DNA from: Halodesulfovibrio sp. MK-HDV
GTDB taxonomy: Bacteria; Desulfobacterota; Desulfovibrionia; Desulfovibrionales; Desulfovibrionaceae
Reading direction: 5' to 3'
NCBI RefSeq assembly: GCF_009914765.1
Contig: NZ_WYDS01000001.1
Location: forward strand, 186,001-250,000
DNA: 64,000 bases
In this document: one piece after another, positions 15,706 through 28,031 of the stretch
Numbering within the stretch: the first letter of the stretch is position 1
Layout: every line of letters begins with the position of its first letter
Made by a program: the position numbers and the translations under genes
The notes under the pieces: model-generated
What the model saw: the letters and a program-made list of their open reading frames with translations, nothing else
Databases searched by the model: none
What the model was told of the DNA's origin: nothing

Positions 15706-17985
15706 ATGCTGAGTATACATCTGGAACAAGCTATTGCTAATGCTGTCCACGAAGTACAGGAACGAAATCACGAATTTTTAACCCTTGAACATCTTCTTTA
15801 CGGTATTGCACAGGAAGACCAAGGGTACTTTATTCTGGAACAGGCCGGTGCAGATGTGCCGTCATTGTTAAACAGAGTAGAAGTATTTTTCTCTTCGCAT
15901 CTTGAGCCATTACCGGAAGATGTACCGACAGAGATTATTCGCACAATAAGCGTACAGCGAGTTTTACAGCGCGCAGCCCTGCAGATGCAATCATCCGGAC
16001 GGGATGTTGTTGAGGTTGGTGATGTGCTGGCAGCGATCTTTGAAGAAGAAGATTCTTACGCTCTGTACTTCCTGCGTCATATGGAAGTGACCCGTTTAGA
16101 CATTCTTGAAGTTGTCTCGCATGAGATGGACGGAAGCGAATGGGCAATGATGGGTGAAGAGGGTGAAGATGAGTCACACACAGATTCTCTTAAAGAATTT
16201 TGCGTTAATCTTACCGAAAAAGCTAAACAGGGTGAGATTGACCCGCTTATAGGCAGAAAGGCAGAACTCGAACGCACAATACAAATCCTTGCCCGCCGCC
16301 GTAAGAACAATCCGCTTTTAGTTGGTGAGCCGGGTGTGGGTAAAACCGCACTTGCAGAAGGTCTTGCCGTTCGTATTGTTGACGGTAATGTTCCTGAAGG
16401 CTTCCATGATGCCCATATCTATGCTTTAGATATGGGGTCACTGCTTGCTGGTACGAAATACCGCGGGGATTTTGAATCTCGACTTAAAGGTGTCATTCAG
16501 GATCTCAAAAAGGTTGAAGGTGCTATTCTCTTCATTGATGAAATTCACACAATTGTGGGTGCAGGTGCAACTACAGGTGGCTCCATGGATGCGTCCAACA
16601 TCCTTAAGCCTGTACTTGCCAGCGGTGGAATCAAGTGCATTGGCTCTACTACCTATGAAGAGTATAAGAACCATTTTGAAAAAGATCGCGCATTGTCCCG
16701 TCGATTCCAGAAGATTGATGTTCCGGAACCGAGTAACGACGAGTGTATGTCTATTTTAAAAGGTCTTAAGCCTTATTATGAAGAGCACCATGGTGTACGT
16801 TACAGCCAGCCTGCAATTAAAGCAGCTGTTGAGCTTTCTGCACGGTATATCACAGAACGTTTCCTTCCTGATAAAGCTATCGATGTTATTGATGAAGCCG
16901 GTGCAGCATTTCGTCTGCATGGCACGCACCGTAAGAGTAACACCATTACTGCGAACGACATTGAACGTGTTATCGCAAAAATGGCACGTATTCCTGAACA
17001 GCGAGTGTCCACTGGTGATAAACACAAGCTGTCTGGTCTGGTAGATGATCTCAAAGGTGAGGTTTACGGACAGGACAAGGCTGTGGACATCGTAGGAAAG
17101 GCTATTCTACGTAGCCGTGCAGGGTTGGGTAGAGATGACCGTCCGACTGGTTCATTTCTTTTCTATGGCCCTACCGGTGTTGGTAAAACAGAGCTTGCTC
17201 GTCAGCTTGCAACACAGCTTGGTGTACAGTTCCTCAGATATGACATGAGTGAGTACATGGAGAAGCATGCGGTATCTCGTCTTATCGGGGCGCCTCCAGG
17301 CTACGTTGGTTTCGATCAGGGTGGTCAGCTTACAGATTCTGTACGCAAACACCCACATGCTGTTGTGCTGCTTGATGAGATTGAAAAAGCACATCCAGAC
17401 ATTTTTAATATCCTTTTGCAGGTTATGGACTATGCGACGCTGACCGACAACTCTGGTCGTAAAGCAGACTTCCGTAACATTATTCTGATCATGACATCCA
17501 ACGCTGGTGCTCGTGAAATGGCAGCCAAATCCATTGGGTTTGGTTCTCAGGGCAAAGTTGACGTGGCGCAGCGCGGTTTAAAAGCTGTAGAGCGTACCTT
17601 CAGTCCAGAATTCAGAAACCGTCTTGATGCAATGGTTCCTTTCCATGGTCTCGGAGAGTCCATTATGGAACGTGTTGTAGACAAGTTTGTGGCTGAGCTG
17701 GAAGAGATGCTTAAAGCTAAGCGTGTGCGGATTGAATTAACAGATGCAGCTCGCAAGCGACTTGCAACTAAAGGGTACGATACTGCCTTTGGTGCACGAC
17801 CAATGCGTCGAGTCATTCGAACTGGTCTTGAAGACGCCATTGCACATGAAGTTCTCTTTGGTGACTTACAGAAAGGCGGCATAGCGACCGTTGATGTTAA
17901 GGATGCGAAAGTACCGCAAGATGCAGATGATCTTGGTCTGAGTATGACTTTCTTACCGCTGAGTTCTAAAAAAAAGAACGCGTAA
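15706..17985 (+). CDS. clpA: ATP-dependent Clp protease ATP-binding subunit ClpA
   Basis: AAA+ unfoldase that works with ClpP and ClpS. The 759-residue protein has a Clp N-domain repeat pair (1-150), a first AAA module with GEPGVGKT near residue 207 and LFIDEIHTIVGAG, and a second with GPTGVGKT near 487 and VVLLDEIEKAHPDIFN. There is no middle coiled-coil insert, which separates it from ClpB. ClpA belongs with clpS immediately upstream; aat follows. Sequence between clpA and aat (17986-18184) contains a 9-bp hairpin CCTCTTTTA/TAAAAGAGG at 18084-18107 without a T run. Confidence 0.95.
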   Translation: MLSIHLEQAIANAVHEVQERNHEFLTLEHLLYGIAQEDQGYFILEQAGADVPSLLNRVEVFFSSHLEPLPEDVPTEIIRTISVQRVLQRAALQMQSSGRDVVEVGDVLAAIFEEEDSYALYFLRHMEVTRLDILEVVSHEMDGSEWAMMGEEGEDESHTDSLKEFCVNLTEKAKQGEIDPLIGRKAELERTIQILARRRKNNPLLVGEPGVGKTALAEGLAVRIVDGNVPEGFHDAHIYALDMGSLLAGTKYRGDFESRLKGVIQDLKKVEGAILFIDEIHTIVGAGATTGGSMDASNILKPVLASGGIKCIGSTTYEEYKNHFEKDRALSRRFQKIDVPEPSNDECMSILKGLKPYYEEHHGVRYSQPAIKAAVELSARYITERFLPDKAIDVIDEAGAAFRLHGTHRKSNTITANDIERVIAKMARIPEQRVSTGDKHKLSGLVDDLKGEVYGQDKAVDIVGKAILRSRAGLGRDDRPTGSFLFYGPTGVGKTELARQLATQLGVQFLRYDMSEYMEKHAVSRLIGAPPGYVGFDQGGQLTDSVRKHPHAVVLLDEIEKAHPDIFNILLQVMDYATLTDNSGRKADFRNIILIMTSNAGAREMAAKSIGFGSQGKVDVAQRGLKAVERTFSPEFRNRLDAMVPFHGLGESIMERVVDKFVAELEEMLKAKRVRIELTDAARKRLATKGYDTAFGARPMRRVIRTGLEDAIAHEVLFGDLQKGGIATVDVKDAKVPQDADDLGLSMTFLPLSSKKKNA

Positions 17986-18184
17986 CTAGATAGGCTGGCT
18001 GTGGTGAGGCTACAATTGAATTGAGGTTTATTGCCTTCGGTGGACAGAGGCGTTGTCTTGTATTCACAAGGAGGGGCTTTTTTCCTCTTTTAGCAAATTA
18101 AAAGAGGCATGCGTTCTAGCCTGCAGCAGTTCTGTGTTTTCGCTATGAGTTGTGCCAAAAGGTAATTTTTTCAATATAGAAATT

Positions 18185-18889
18185 ATGACAGTATACTTAC
18201 TTTCAGATGATGATGTAGCCTTCCCCAATCCTGCGTTAGCGGATGGGGAAGGCCTTCTTGCCGTTGGTGGAGATTTGCGTATGGAGCGTCTCGTTAACGC
18301 ATACGCCAATGGTATTTTTCCTTGGTATGATGACGACTCCCCCATCCTTTGGTGGTCACCAGATCCGCGTTTTGTGCTGTATCCTAAGGATTTGCACATT
18401 CCACGCAGTTTACGACGTGTTATTAACTCACGTAAGTTTACCATTAAAATCGACACGGCCTTTGAAGAGGTTATGCGGAACTGTGCGACATCGCAGCGTC
18501 CAGATGAAGAAGGCACTTGGATTGTCGAAGAGATGATTCAAGCCTACTGTGAACTGAACGAAGCTGGGCTCGCACACTCTATTGAGACGTGGCGTGATGA
18601 TGAACTTGTAGGCGGCTTGTATGGAGTTTCTCTAGGCAAGGTGTTCTATGGCGAATCAATGTTTTTCAAAGAGTCAGATGCGTCTAAAGTTGCTTTTGTA
18701 TGGTTAGCTCAACTGCTCGTTGCGGCGGGGTTTGAGATGATTGATTGCCAGCAGGTAACTGACAACCTGGAGCGTTTTGGTGCGGTCTCCATATCTCGTG
18801 AAAAGTTTTTAAACACACTTCACGATGCGTTGGATGCCTCGACCATTCAAGGACAATGGACGTTCCCTGATGAGTTTTTTCCGTTATAA
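18185..18889 (+). CDS. aat: Leucyl/phenylalanyl-tRNA-protein transferase
   Basis: Adds Leu or Phe to proteins with N-terminal Arg or Lys, creating ClpS-recognised N-degrons. The 234-residue protein has the family blocks FPNPALADGEGLLAVGGDL, YANGIFPWYDDDSPILWWSPDPR and GGLYGVSLGKVFYGESMF. I start at ATG 18185 (MTVYLLSDDD); a longer GTG start at 18152 would add 11 residues not seen in the family. Being directly downstream of clpS-clpA makes a complete Leu/N-degron pathway set. A strong terminator follows. Confidence 0.93.
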   Translation: MTVYLLSDDDVAFPNPALADGEGLLAVGGDLRMERLVNAYANGIFPWYDDDSPILWWSPDPRFVLYPKDLHIPRSLRRVINSRKFTIKIDTAFEEVMRNCATSQRPDEEGTWIVEEMIQAYCELNEAGLAHSIETWRDDELVGGLYGVSLGKVFYGESMFFKESDASKVAFVWLAQLLVAAGFEMIDCQQVTDNLERFGAVSISREKFLNTLHDALDASTIQGQWTFPDEFFPL

Positions 18890-18891
18890 AG

Positions 18892-18927
18892 AAAAAAGCC
18901 CGGCTCTATAACGAGCAGGGCTTTTTT
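18892..18927. terminator. Terminator after aat
   Basis: Arms AGCCC-g-GCTC and GAGC-a-GGGCT, flanked by A6 and T6, with a short TATAAC loop. The symmetrical tails also let it serve the unknown minus-strand gene ending at 18963. Confidence 0.87.
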
Positions 18928-18962
18928 ACTGTACGCCAATGGTTTTATTTTTTTAAAAAATT

Positions 18963-19454
18963 TTAGATAACATTAGGTTCATGCTGATCCAGATCATAGA
19001 AGGCTCTAAAGTTAAACTTAAGTGGGTATCCGGGCATGTTGTCGAATCTAATAAAGCCCATGCTTTTACCTTCTGGTACGGAAGCAAGGGGCATGGTACC
19101 TTGTGGAACAGGGAATGAGAGCGGTGCGGCAAAAATGCCTTCAAGTCTGGTGTGATACCGTTCTTCGAGGTAGCCGACAATGGCTTCCATTTCTTTTTTG
19201 GTAAAACTTTCAAGTACCATTTGTTTGGTATCTTCGAGTGAGCCATTCAGGTGTGGCTCGAGTCGATACTTCTCACAATCTGTATCAATACATTGATGTA
19301 GATTTGTGGCTTGTAGTTCAGCTTCAGGAATGTCAGAACGGAACAAGTGCGCCTGTACATTTTTGCGTCCCTTGAAGCTGCGTATAATGACGGACATAGT
19401 GTATATTCTGTCAGTGGGTTCATTACCGAGAGCAGACACAATGTCTTTCTGCAT
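18963..19454 (-). CDS. Conserved-looking hypothetical protein, 163 aa
   Basis: I do not recognise this family. The ORF is well supported: a strong GGAGGG ribosome binding site 8 bases ahead of ATG 19454 and a shared terminator at its 3' end. The protein has no signal peptide or membrane helix. It has an N-terminal mixed alpha/beta part (DRIYTMSVIIRSFKGRKNVQAHLFR), a helical segment (KKEMEAIVGYLEERYHTRL), and a proline-rich stretch before the C-terminal strand KSMGFIRFDNMPGYPLKFNF. Two cysteines (HQCIDTDCEKY) are close together but do not make a standard metal site. It is monocistronic and divergent from uvrB. Confidence 0.7.
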   Translation of the reverse strand: MQKDIVSALGNEPTDRIYTMSVIIRSFKGRKNVQAHLFRSDIPEAELQATNLHQCIDTDCEKYRLEPHLNGSLEDTKQMVLESFTKKEMEAIVGYLEERYHTRLEGIFAAPLSFPVPQGTMPLASVPEGKSMGFIRFDNMPGYPLKFNFRAFYDLDQHEPNVI

Positions 19455-19637
19455 GTGGTTCCCTCCGCGTAAAATGGAATTCTCTACATCTTTGTATGAT
19501 ATGCGATTGTGGATGGTGCCGCAACTAAGTGATTAATTTTTGCATAAAGACGTTTTGGATAGGCTTACGTAAAAACTATCTAAGAATACCCTTAGCGTTT
19601 TGTGATTTAGCAGTAGAAGATACTATACGAGGAAGTA

Positions 19638-21650
19638 ATGCAGGATACGCTGTTTACATTAGAAACTTCATTCACCCCGCAGGGCGATCAGCCGCAAGCT
19701 ATTGAAGAGCTGACAACCAACTTGGAGCAGGGCGTGCAGGATCAAATTCTGCTCGGGGTTACCGGTTCCGGCAAAACCTTTTCTGTTGCACAAACTATTG
19801 CTCGTGCCCAACGTCCAGCGCTTATTCTTGCGCCAAACAAAACGTTGGCGGCTCAGCTCTATAACGAGTTTAGAGAATTGTTCCCTCACAATGCAGTTGA
19901 ATACTTTGTGAGTTACTATGACTATTATCAGCCGGAAGCATATGTTCCGTCTTCAGATACATATATCGAAAAAGATTCATCCATCAACGACAACATTGAT
20001 AAATTGCGCCATGCTGCTACCCATGCACTGCTAACTCGGCGTGATGTAATCATTATTGCTTCAGTTTCCTGTATTTATGGTCTTGGTTCACCTGAATACT
20101 ATGCAAAGTTAGTTATTCCAGTAGAAGTTGGTCAGTCCCTTTCTATGGATGAAATAATCACACGCTTGGTCGAAGTTCAGTATGAACGTAATGACTATGA
20201 CTTTCATCGTGGCACATTCAGGGTGCGTGGAGATGTGTTGGAAATTATTCCAGCGTATCATCATGAAAAAGCTCTGCGAATAGAATTTTTTGGCGATGAC
20301 ATTGATGCTATGCATGAGATTGATCCTATTACAGGGAACATTCTCGGAAGCGTTGGAAAGACTGTTATCTATCCAGCTAGTCACTATGTTTCTGATAAGG
20401 ACAATCTAAAGCGTGCTGTTTCGGATATTCGCGATGAACTTCAAGTACGTCTTGCTGACTTCAAGGCAGGCAATAAGCTTGTAGAGGCGCAGCGTTTAGA
20501 ACAGCGTACAATGCTTGATCTCGAAATGATTGAAGAGATGGGGTACTGTACAGGTATTGAAAACTATTCACGGCACTTGGATCGCCGCAAAGAGGGTGAT
20601 CCTCCAGCATGTTTGATTGATTACTTCCCTAAAGATTTTCTGCTCTTTATTGATGAAAGCCACATCTCGGTTTCACAGGTGGGCGCAATGTATAAAGGTG
20701 ACCGTTCGCGTAAAAGTACTCTTGTGGACTTTGGCTTCCGGCTTCCTTCTGCTCTGGATAACCGTCCTCTTGAGTTCAAAGAATTTTTGGAACGCATTGG
20801 GCAGACCGTGTATGTTTCTGCAACACCTGGGAAATGGGAGCTGGAACGTACCCAGGGACTTGTAGTTGAACAGATTATTCGTCCGACCGGTCTGGTTGAT
20901 CCACAGCTTGAAGTGCGTCCTACGAAAGGCCAAATGGAAGATTTGCTAGGTGAGTGTAAAAGCCGCATTGCTAAGAATGAGCGTGTGCTTGTTACAACTC
21001 TTACAAAGCGCATGGCTGAAGATCTTACAGAGTACTTTAAGAGTATGGGCGTGAGCACCCGTTATCTCCACTCAGATATTGATACGTTAGAGCGCATGGC
21101 AATCATTCAGGCGCTACGCAGAAAAGAGTGTGATGTGCTAGTTGGAATTAACTTATTGCGAGAAGGGCTTGATATTCCCGAAGTTTCTTTGGTAGCAATA
21201 CTAGATGCGGACAAAGAAGGCTTTTTGCGCTCTGTCGGTTCACTTGTTCAAACCTTTGGCCGTGCAGCACGTAATGCTAGCGGTAGAGTTATCATGTATG
21301 CTGATAAGATAACGAAGAGTATGAAGGCTGCAATGGGTGAAACGGAACGCAGACGCGAAAAGCAAGAGGCTTATAACGTAGAGCATGGTATTGTTCCGCA
21401 AACAATTATGAAGCGTATTGATACGCCGTTCGATTCCATTTCTTCTTCTGCAGCAGCAGAGAAAGATAAGAAGAAGAAAGGCATATCAATTTCACCGGAT
21501 ATTGAACACGACCCTAAAAAATTGGCTAAAATGATAGCTAAGCTTGAACGCGCGATGCGTGAAGCAGCAAAAGAACTAGAGTTTGAAAAAGCTGCTGAAT
21601 TACGAGATCAAATTCACATCCTGCGGGAACATCTGCTCGAAACTGGTTAA
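19638..21650 (+). CDS. uvrB: UvrABC excision nuclease subunit B
   Basis: Damage-verifying helicase of nucleotide excision repair. The 670-residue protein has Walker [10 protein letters not shown] near residue 40, the beta-hairpin region [16 protein letters not shown]-like segment near 95, helicase motifs ([44 protein letters not shown]) and the C-terminal UVR motif ([17 protein letters not shown]) that contacts UvrC. GAGGAAG precedes the ATG. The K+ channel gene follows 13 bases later. Confidence 0.96.
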   Translation: MQDTLFTLETSFTPQGDQPQAIEELTTNLEQGVQDQILLGVTGSGKTFSVAQTIARAQRPALILAPNKTLAAQLYNEFRELFPHNAVEYFVSYYDYYQPEAYVPSSDTYIEKDSSINDNIDKLRHAATHALLTRRDVIIIASVSCIYGLGSPEYYAKLVIPVEVGQSLSMDEIITRLVEVQYERNDYDFHRGTFRVRGDVLEIIPAYHHEKALRIEFFGDDIDAMHEIDPITGNILGSVGKTVIYPASHYVSDKDNLKRAVSDIRDELQVRLADFKAGNKLVEAQRLEQRTMLDLEMIEEMGYCTGIENYSRHLDRRKEGDPPACLIDYFPKDFLLFIDESHISVSQVGAMYKGDRSRKSTLVDFGFRLPSALDNRPLEFKEFLERIGQTVYVSATPGKWELERTQGLVVEQIIRPTGLVDPQLEVRPTKGQMEDLLGECKSRIAKNERVLVTTLTKRMAEDLTEYFKSMGVSTRYLHSDIDTLERMAIIQALRRKECDVLVGINLLREGLDIPEVSLVAILDADKEGFLRSVGSLVQTFGRAARNASGRVIMYADKITKSMKAAMGETERRREKQEAYNVEHGIVPQTIMKRIDTPFDSISSSAAAEKDKKKKGISISPDIEHDPKKLAKMIAKLERAMREAAKELEFEKAAELRDQIHILREHLLETG

Positions 21651-21663
21651 CCTGGGGAAATGC

Positions 21664-22710
21664 ATGAAGTTGTTTTCCAAGTCTTTTATTGTCCGGCTGA
21701 TTCGTCTTCGAAATCAGTTAGGAGTTTTCTGGCCCCTTATGGTCAGCCAGATATCCATACTCGGTGTCGTTGCTCTGGCTGTCTACGGCTATATGGAGCT
21801 TGAGGGATGGTCCATGTCAGACGCTGTCTACATGGTCGTTATTACGCTTTCTACAGTGGGCTTTGGTGAGGTTCAGCCTCTCTCTACTGAAGGTCGCATA
21901 CTCACTTCATTTCTTATCTTGGCTGGCGTAGGTAACTTTGCTTTTCTTCTGGGTGCGTTTTCCCAGTTGTTGGTAGAAGGTAAGTTTTTTCATTTTATCG
22001 GGAGCCGTAGAGTGCTTAAAACAATCGCCAAACTCAAAGATCATTGTGTTGTTTGTGGCTATGGTCGTATTGGTTCTGTTGTAGTGGATGAGATTATGGC
22101 GGAAGGACAGGATGTCGTTGTCATTGAGAATGATCCAGAATCAGTTAAGACTCTTCAGGAAGAAGGTATTCTGTATATTGACGGGGACGCTACTTCTGAT
22201 GACGTACTGGCCCAGTCAGGGGTGGCAAACGCTAAGAACCTGATTACAGCCTTGTCTGAGGATGCAGCGAATGTATATGTAGTACTTAGTGCTCGTGAGA
22301 TGAGTCAGGACGTAAACATTGTTTCCAGAGCCAGTTCACATCAACGTGTGAGTAAACTTAAGCAGGCGGGAGCGAACTCTGTTATTTTGCCAAACCATAT
22401 TGGCGGATTACGTCTTGCTCAGTCCGTTCTACGCCCGACTGTGACAAGCTTTATGGAGCTTGCTTACGGAAGAAGCACAATGGCTATCCAGATGGAAGAG
22501 CTTACAATAAGTGAGAAATCCTCTCTTGTAGGTAAGGATCTTATCCAGTCAGAACTTCGCCCGAAGTTTAACTTAATAGTCATTGCTATTAAGAAGGAAG
22601 GTCAGGATATGGTCTTTAACCCTGAGGGTCGCACTGTGCTGGAAGCTGGCAATACTATTATCGCTGTTGGGGCTCAAGAACAGCTTGATGAGTTCGCAAA
22701 GCTTTTATAA
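21664..22710 (+). CDS. Two-helix potassium channel with RCK (TrkA-N/TrkA-C) domains
   Basis: A 348-residue MthK-like K+ channel subunit. Two membrane helices (VFWPLMVSQISILGVVALAV and FLILAGVGNFAFLLGAF) flank a pore loop with selectivity filter TVGFGE at residues 64-69. The cytoplasmic RCK domain starts at CVVCGYGRIGSVV near residue 118, with the nucleotide-binding acidic VVVIENDPE, and ends in a TrkA-C domain (SLVGKDLIQSELRPKFNLIV). I start at ATG 21664 with GGGGA upstream; the longer ORF from 21583 overlaps uvrB. The GF in the filter rather than GY is a known K+-selective variant. Confidence 0.88.
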   Translation: MKLFSKSFIVRLIRLRNQLGVFWPLMVSQISILGVVALAVYGYMELEGWSMSDAVYMVVITLSTVGFGEVQPLSTEGRILTSFLILAGVGNFAFLLGAFSQLLVEGKFFHFIGSRRVLKTIAKLKDHCVVCGYGRIGSVVVDEIMAEGQDVVVIENDPESVKTLQEEGILYIDGDATSDDVLAQSGVANAKNLITALSEDAANVYVVLSAREMSQDVNIVSRASSHQRVSKLKQAGANSVILPNHIGGLRLAQSVLRPTVTSFMELAYGRSTMAIQMEELTISEKSSLVGKDLIQSELRPKFNLIVIAIKKEGQDMVFNPEGRTVLEAGNTIIAVGAQEQLDEFAKLL

Positions 22711-25453
<2,743 letters not shown>

Positions 25454-25546
25454 TTGCTGGCAGTCTTCCACATTCAATATATTTTGAATGGACAAGGCAC
25501 GAAAGTGTCTAAGGAAGAATAACCGTCGTACATTCGGAGGAATGAC

Positions 25547-26326
25547 ATGAGCGTATCTATAGTTGTAATGGGTGCTAATGGTCGTATGGGTACAACAATT
25601 GCGCGAATGGCGCAGGATAGCGACAAGTACGAACTTGCAGCTGTTGTTGAACGTAAAGGACACGAAGGCCGTCTTGATTTTTGGGGCTGTGAAGTTTCAA
25701 ATGATCTGGATGATGTTCTTGGCAAACTTGATAAGGCCGTTGTTATCGATTTTACTATTCCTATTTCAAGTTTGGAAAATGCTAAGATTGCGGCAAAACA
25801 TAACACTCCGATTGTAATGGGTACTACTGGCTTTACTAACGAAGAGCGTGCGCAACTTGAAGAGTTGGCTAAAACATCTCCTATGTTTTGGGCACCAAAT
25901 ACAAGTGTAGGCGTATATGCTCTTACTCAAATTTTGCCTGAACTTATCAAAATTCTCGGTGAAGACTACGATCTTGAAATGGTTGAATTACACCATAACA
26001 AGAAAAAGGACTCTCCAAGCGGCACGGCTATGCGTCTTGCAGAATGCCTTGCAGAAGCTAAAAAATGGGATCTTGATGAAGTTGCCAACTACCATCGTGA
26101 AGGTATGATTGGCGAACGTCCTAAAGAAGAAATCGGTATTCAGACAATTCGCGGCGGTGACGTTGTGGGTGTGCATACTGTGTACGCAATGGGCCCGGGA
26201 GAACGCATCGAAGTTACACATCATGCGCATTCTCGTGAAACCTTTGCGGCGGGTGCACTTCGTGCTGCTTACTGGCTTGCAGGACGTGAGGCAGGAAAAC
26301 TTTATTCTATGTCGGATATTATCTAA
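25547..26326 (+). CDS. dapB: 4-hydroxy-tetrahydrodipicolinate reductase
   Basis: Second committed step of the diaminopimelate/lysine pathway. The 259-residue protein opens with the nucleotide-binding VVMGANGRMGTTIARM, has the family signature VELHHNKKKDSPSGTA near residue 147, and ends with GALRAAYWLAGREAG. CGGAGG lies 6 bases upstream of the ATG. The stop overlaps the nadE start (TAATGA), so the two are translationally coupled. Confidence 0.96.
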   Translation: MSVSIVVMGANGRMGTTIARMAQDSDKYELAAVVERKGHEGRLDFWGCEVSNDLDDVLGKLDKAVVIDFTIPISSLENAKIAAKHNTPIVMGTTGFTNEERAQLEELAKTSPMFWAPNTSVGVYALTQILPELIKILGEDYDLEMVELHHNKKKDSPSGTAMRLAECLAEAKKWDLDEVANYHREGMIGERPKEEIGIQTIRGGDVVGVHTVYAMGPGERIEVTHHAHSRETFAAGALRAAYWLAGREAGKLYSMSDII

Positions 26327-27975
26327 TGAAAGTAGCGCTTCTTCAGCTGAACCCTGTTGTGGGTGATGTTTCTGGCAATATTAATAAGATTGCCGAAGCA
26401 GTAAAAAAAGCTGCAAAAGACGGAGCACAGCTTTGTGTGACTCCTGAATTATCTGTATGCGGGTATCCTCCACGCGATTTGTTATTGCGTCAGGATTTTA
26501 TTGACGGCTGTCAGGAATCTCTCAGCGCACTCGCTGTAGAGTTGAAAGATATGCCTCCTACCTTAGTCGGTGTGCCTATTCATAATCCGGATAGTGTAGG
26601 CAAACCTGTGTTTAACGCTGCCGCTTTGTTGGCAAATGGAACATACTCCATTGTAGCGCATAAAACATTGCTTCCTACCTATGATGTTTTTGACGAAAAC
26701 AGATATTTTGAGCAGGGAAAGCTACGCGGTCTTGTGACCATTAATGGACGTAAAGTCGGCGTAACAATCTGCGAAGATATTTGGAACGACAAGTCCTATT
26801 GGAAGAACCGCAGGCAGTATACGCAAGACCCGCTCGGGGCACTTGTTGAAGACGGCGCAGACCTCATTATTAACCTTTCTGCATCACCATTTACGCTCGG
26901 CAAGCAGTTTGTGCGTGAGCAGATGCTTTCATCTATGGTTTGTCATTACGAGATTCCGTTCTTGTATGTTAACCAGGTTGGCGGCAATGATGACCTTATC
27001 TTTGCAGGCAAAAGTCTTGCTTACGCTTCTGATGGTACACTCATTGGCAAAGGCAACTCTTTTGAAGAAGACATCATTCTTGTAGACTTCGAGGCCAAAT
27101 CGGGTCGAGTTGCGCATGAAGATGCTCGAGACGAAGCACAGGCATGGCAAGCACTGGTTCTTGGAACCCGTGACTACGTGCAGAAGTGTGGCTTTAAGAA
27201 AGTCGTGCTTGGTCTGTCCGGAGGAGTCGATTCTGCTTTAACGGCGGCCGTTGCGGCGGAGGCTCTCGGTTCTGAAAATGTTATCGGCGTGCTCATGCCG
27301 TCACCATATTCCAGTCAGGGCAGCATTGACGACTCTCTTGATCTAGCAAAGCGTCTTGGAATCCACACAGAGACAATTGAAATTGAACCAATGCTTACAG
27401 CGTTTCTTGGTTCCCTTAATCCTGTCTTTGATGGCGCAGATACAGATGTGACTGAAGAAAACCTTCAGGCTCGTATTCGCGGTAATCTACTTATGGCAAT
27501 GTCTAATAAGTTTGGTGCATTGCTTCTTACTACGGGTAACAAGTCTGAATTGGCAGTAGGTTACTGCACTATCTATGGTGACATGGCTGGTGGTTTAGCT
27601 GTTATTGCAGATGTGCCAAAGACGCTTGTGTGGAAAGTTTGCCGTTGGGCAAATGAGAACTGCGGCGAAAAAATTCCTGTTGAGATCATCGATAAAGCTC
27701 CGTCTGCTGAATTGCGTCCGGATCAGAAAGATTCTGACTCTTTGCCGGAATACGAAGAGCTTGATGCTATTCTCCGTAAGTACATTGATGAGCGTTTGGG
27801 AAAAGAAGCGATCATTTCGCAGGGACATGCTCGGGAAGATGTTGAGCGAGTTTTGTGGCTTGTAAAGATTTCTGAATTCAAGCGCAGACAGGCTGCTCCG
27901 GGTTTACGCATTACTGACCGAGCTTTTGGTACAGGTTGGAGAATGCCGGTTGCGAGCCGCGTTAACCTTCCGTAG
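26326..27975 (+). CDS. nadE: Glutamine-dependent NAD+ synthetase
   Basis: Amidates nicotinate adenine dinucleotide to NAD+ using glutamine. The 549-residue two-domain form has an N-terminal nitrilase-type glutaminase (residues 1-260) with the Glu-Lys-Cys triad in TPELSVCG, HKTLLPTYDVFDE and VTICEDIW, and a C-terminal ATP-pyrophosphatase domain with the P-loop GLSGGVDSALT near residue 292 and TTGNKSELAVGY. Location after ligA-dapB is suggestive because LigA consumes NAD+, although operon membership across the 93-base ligA-dapB gap is only likely. A strong terminator follows. Confidence 0.96.
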   Translation: MKVALLQLNPVVGDVSGNINKIAEAVKKAAKDGAQLCVTPELSVCGYPPRDLLLRQDFIDGCQESLSALAVELKDMPPTLVGVPIHNPDSVGKPVFNAAALLANGTYSIVAHKTLLPTYDVFDENRYFEQGKLRGLVTINGRKVGVTICEDIWNDKSYWKNRRQYTQDPLGALVEDGADLIINLSASPFTLGKQFVREQMLSSMVCHYEIPFLYVNQVGGNDDLIFAGKSLAYASDGTLIGKGNSFEEDIILVDFEAKSGRVAHEDARDEAQAWQALVLGTRDYVQKCGFKKVVLGLSGGVDSALTAAVAAEALGSENVIGVLMPSPYSSQGSIDDSLDLAKRLGIHTETIEIEPMLTAFLGSLNPVFDGADTDVTEENLQARIRGNLLMAMSNKFGALLLTTGNKSELAVGYCTIYGDMAGGLAVIADVPKTLVWKVCRWANENCGEKIPVEIIDKAPSAELRPDQKDSDSLPEYEELDAILRKYIDERLGKEAIISQGHAREDVERVLWLVKISEFKRRQAAPGLRITDRAFGTGWRMPVASRVNLP

Positions 27976-27994
27976 CAGACAAGAAAATACAAAT

Positions 27995-28031
27995 AAAAAA
28001 AGCGTGAGTCATATGACTCACGCTTTTTTTT
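27995..28031. terminator. Bidirectional terminator between nadE and the molybdoenzyme gene
   Basis: A perfect 22-base palindrome (28002-28023; arms GCGTGAGTCAT and ATGACTCACGC) flanked by A7 on one side and T10 on the other. The convergent gene's stop at 28032 touches the T run. Confidence 0.92.
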
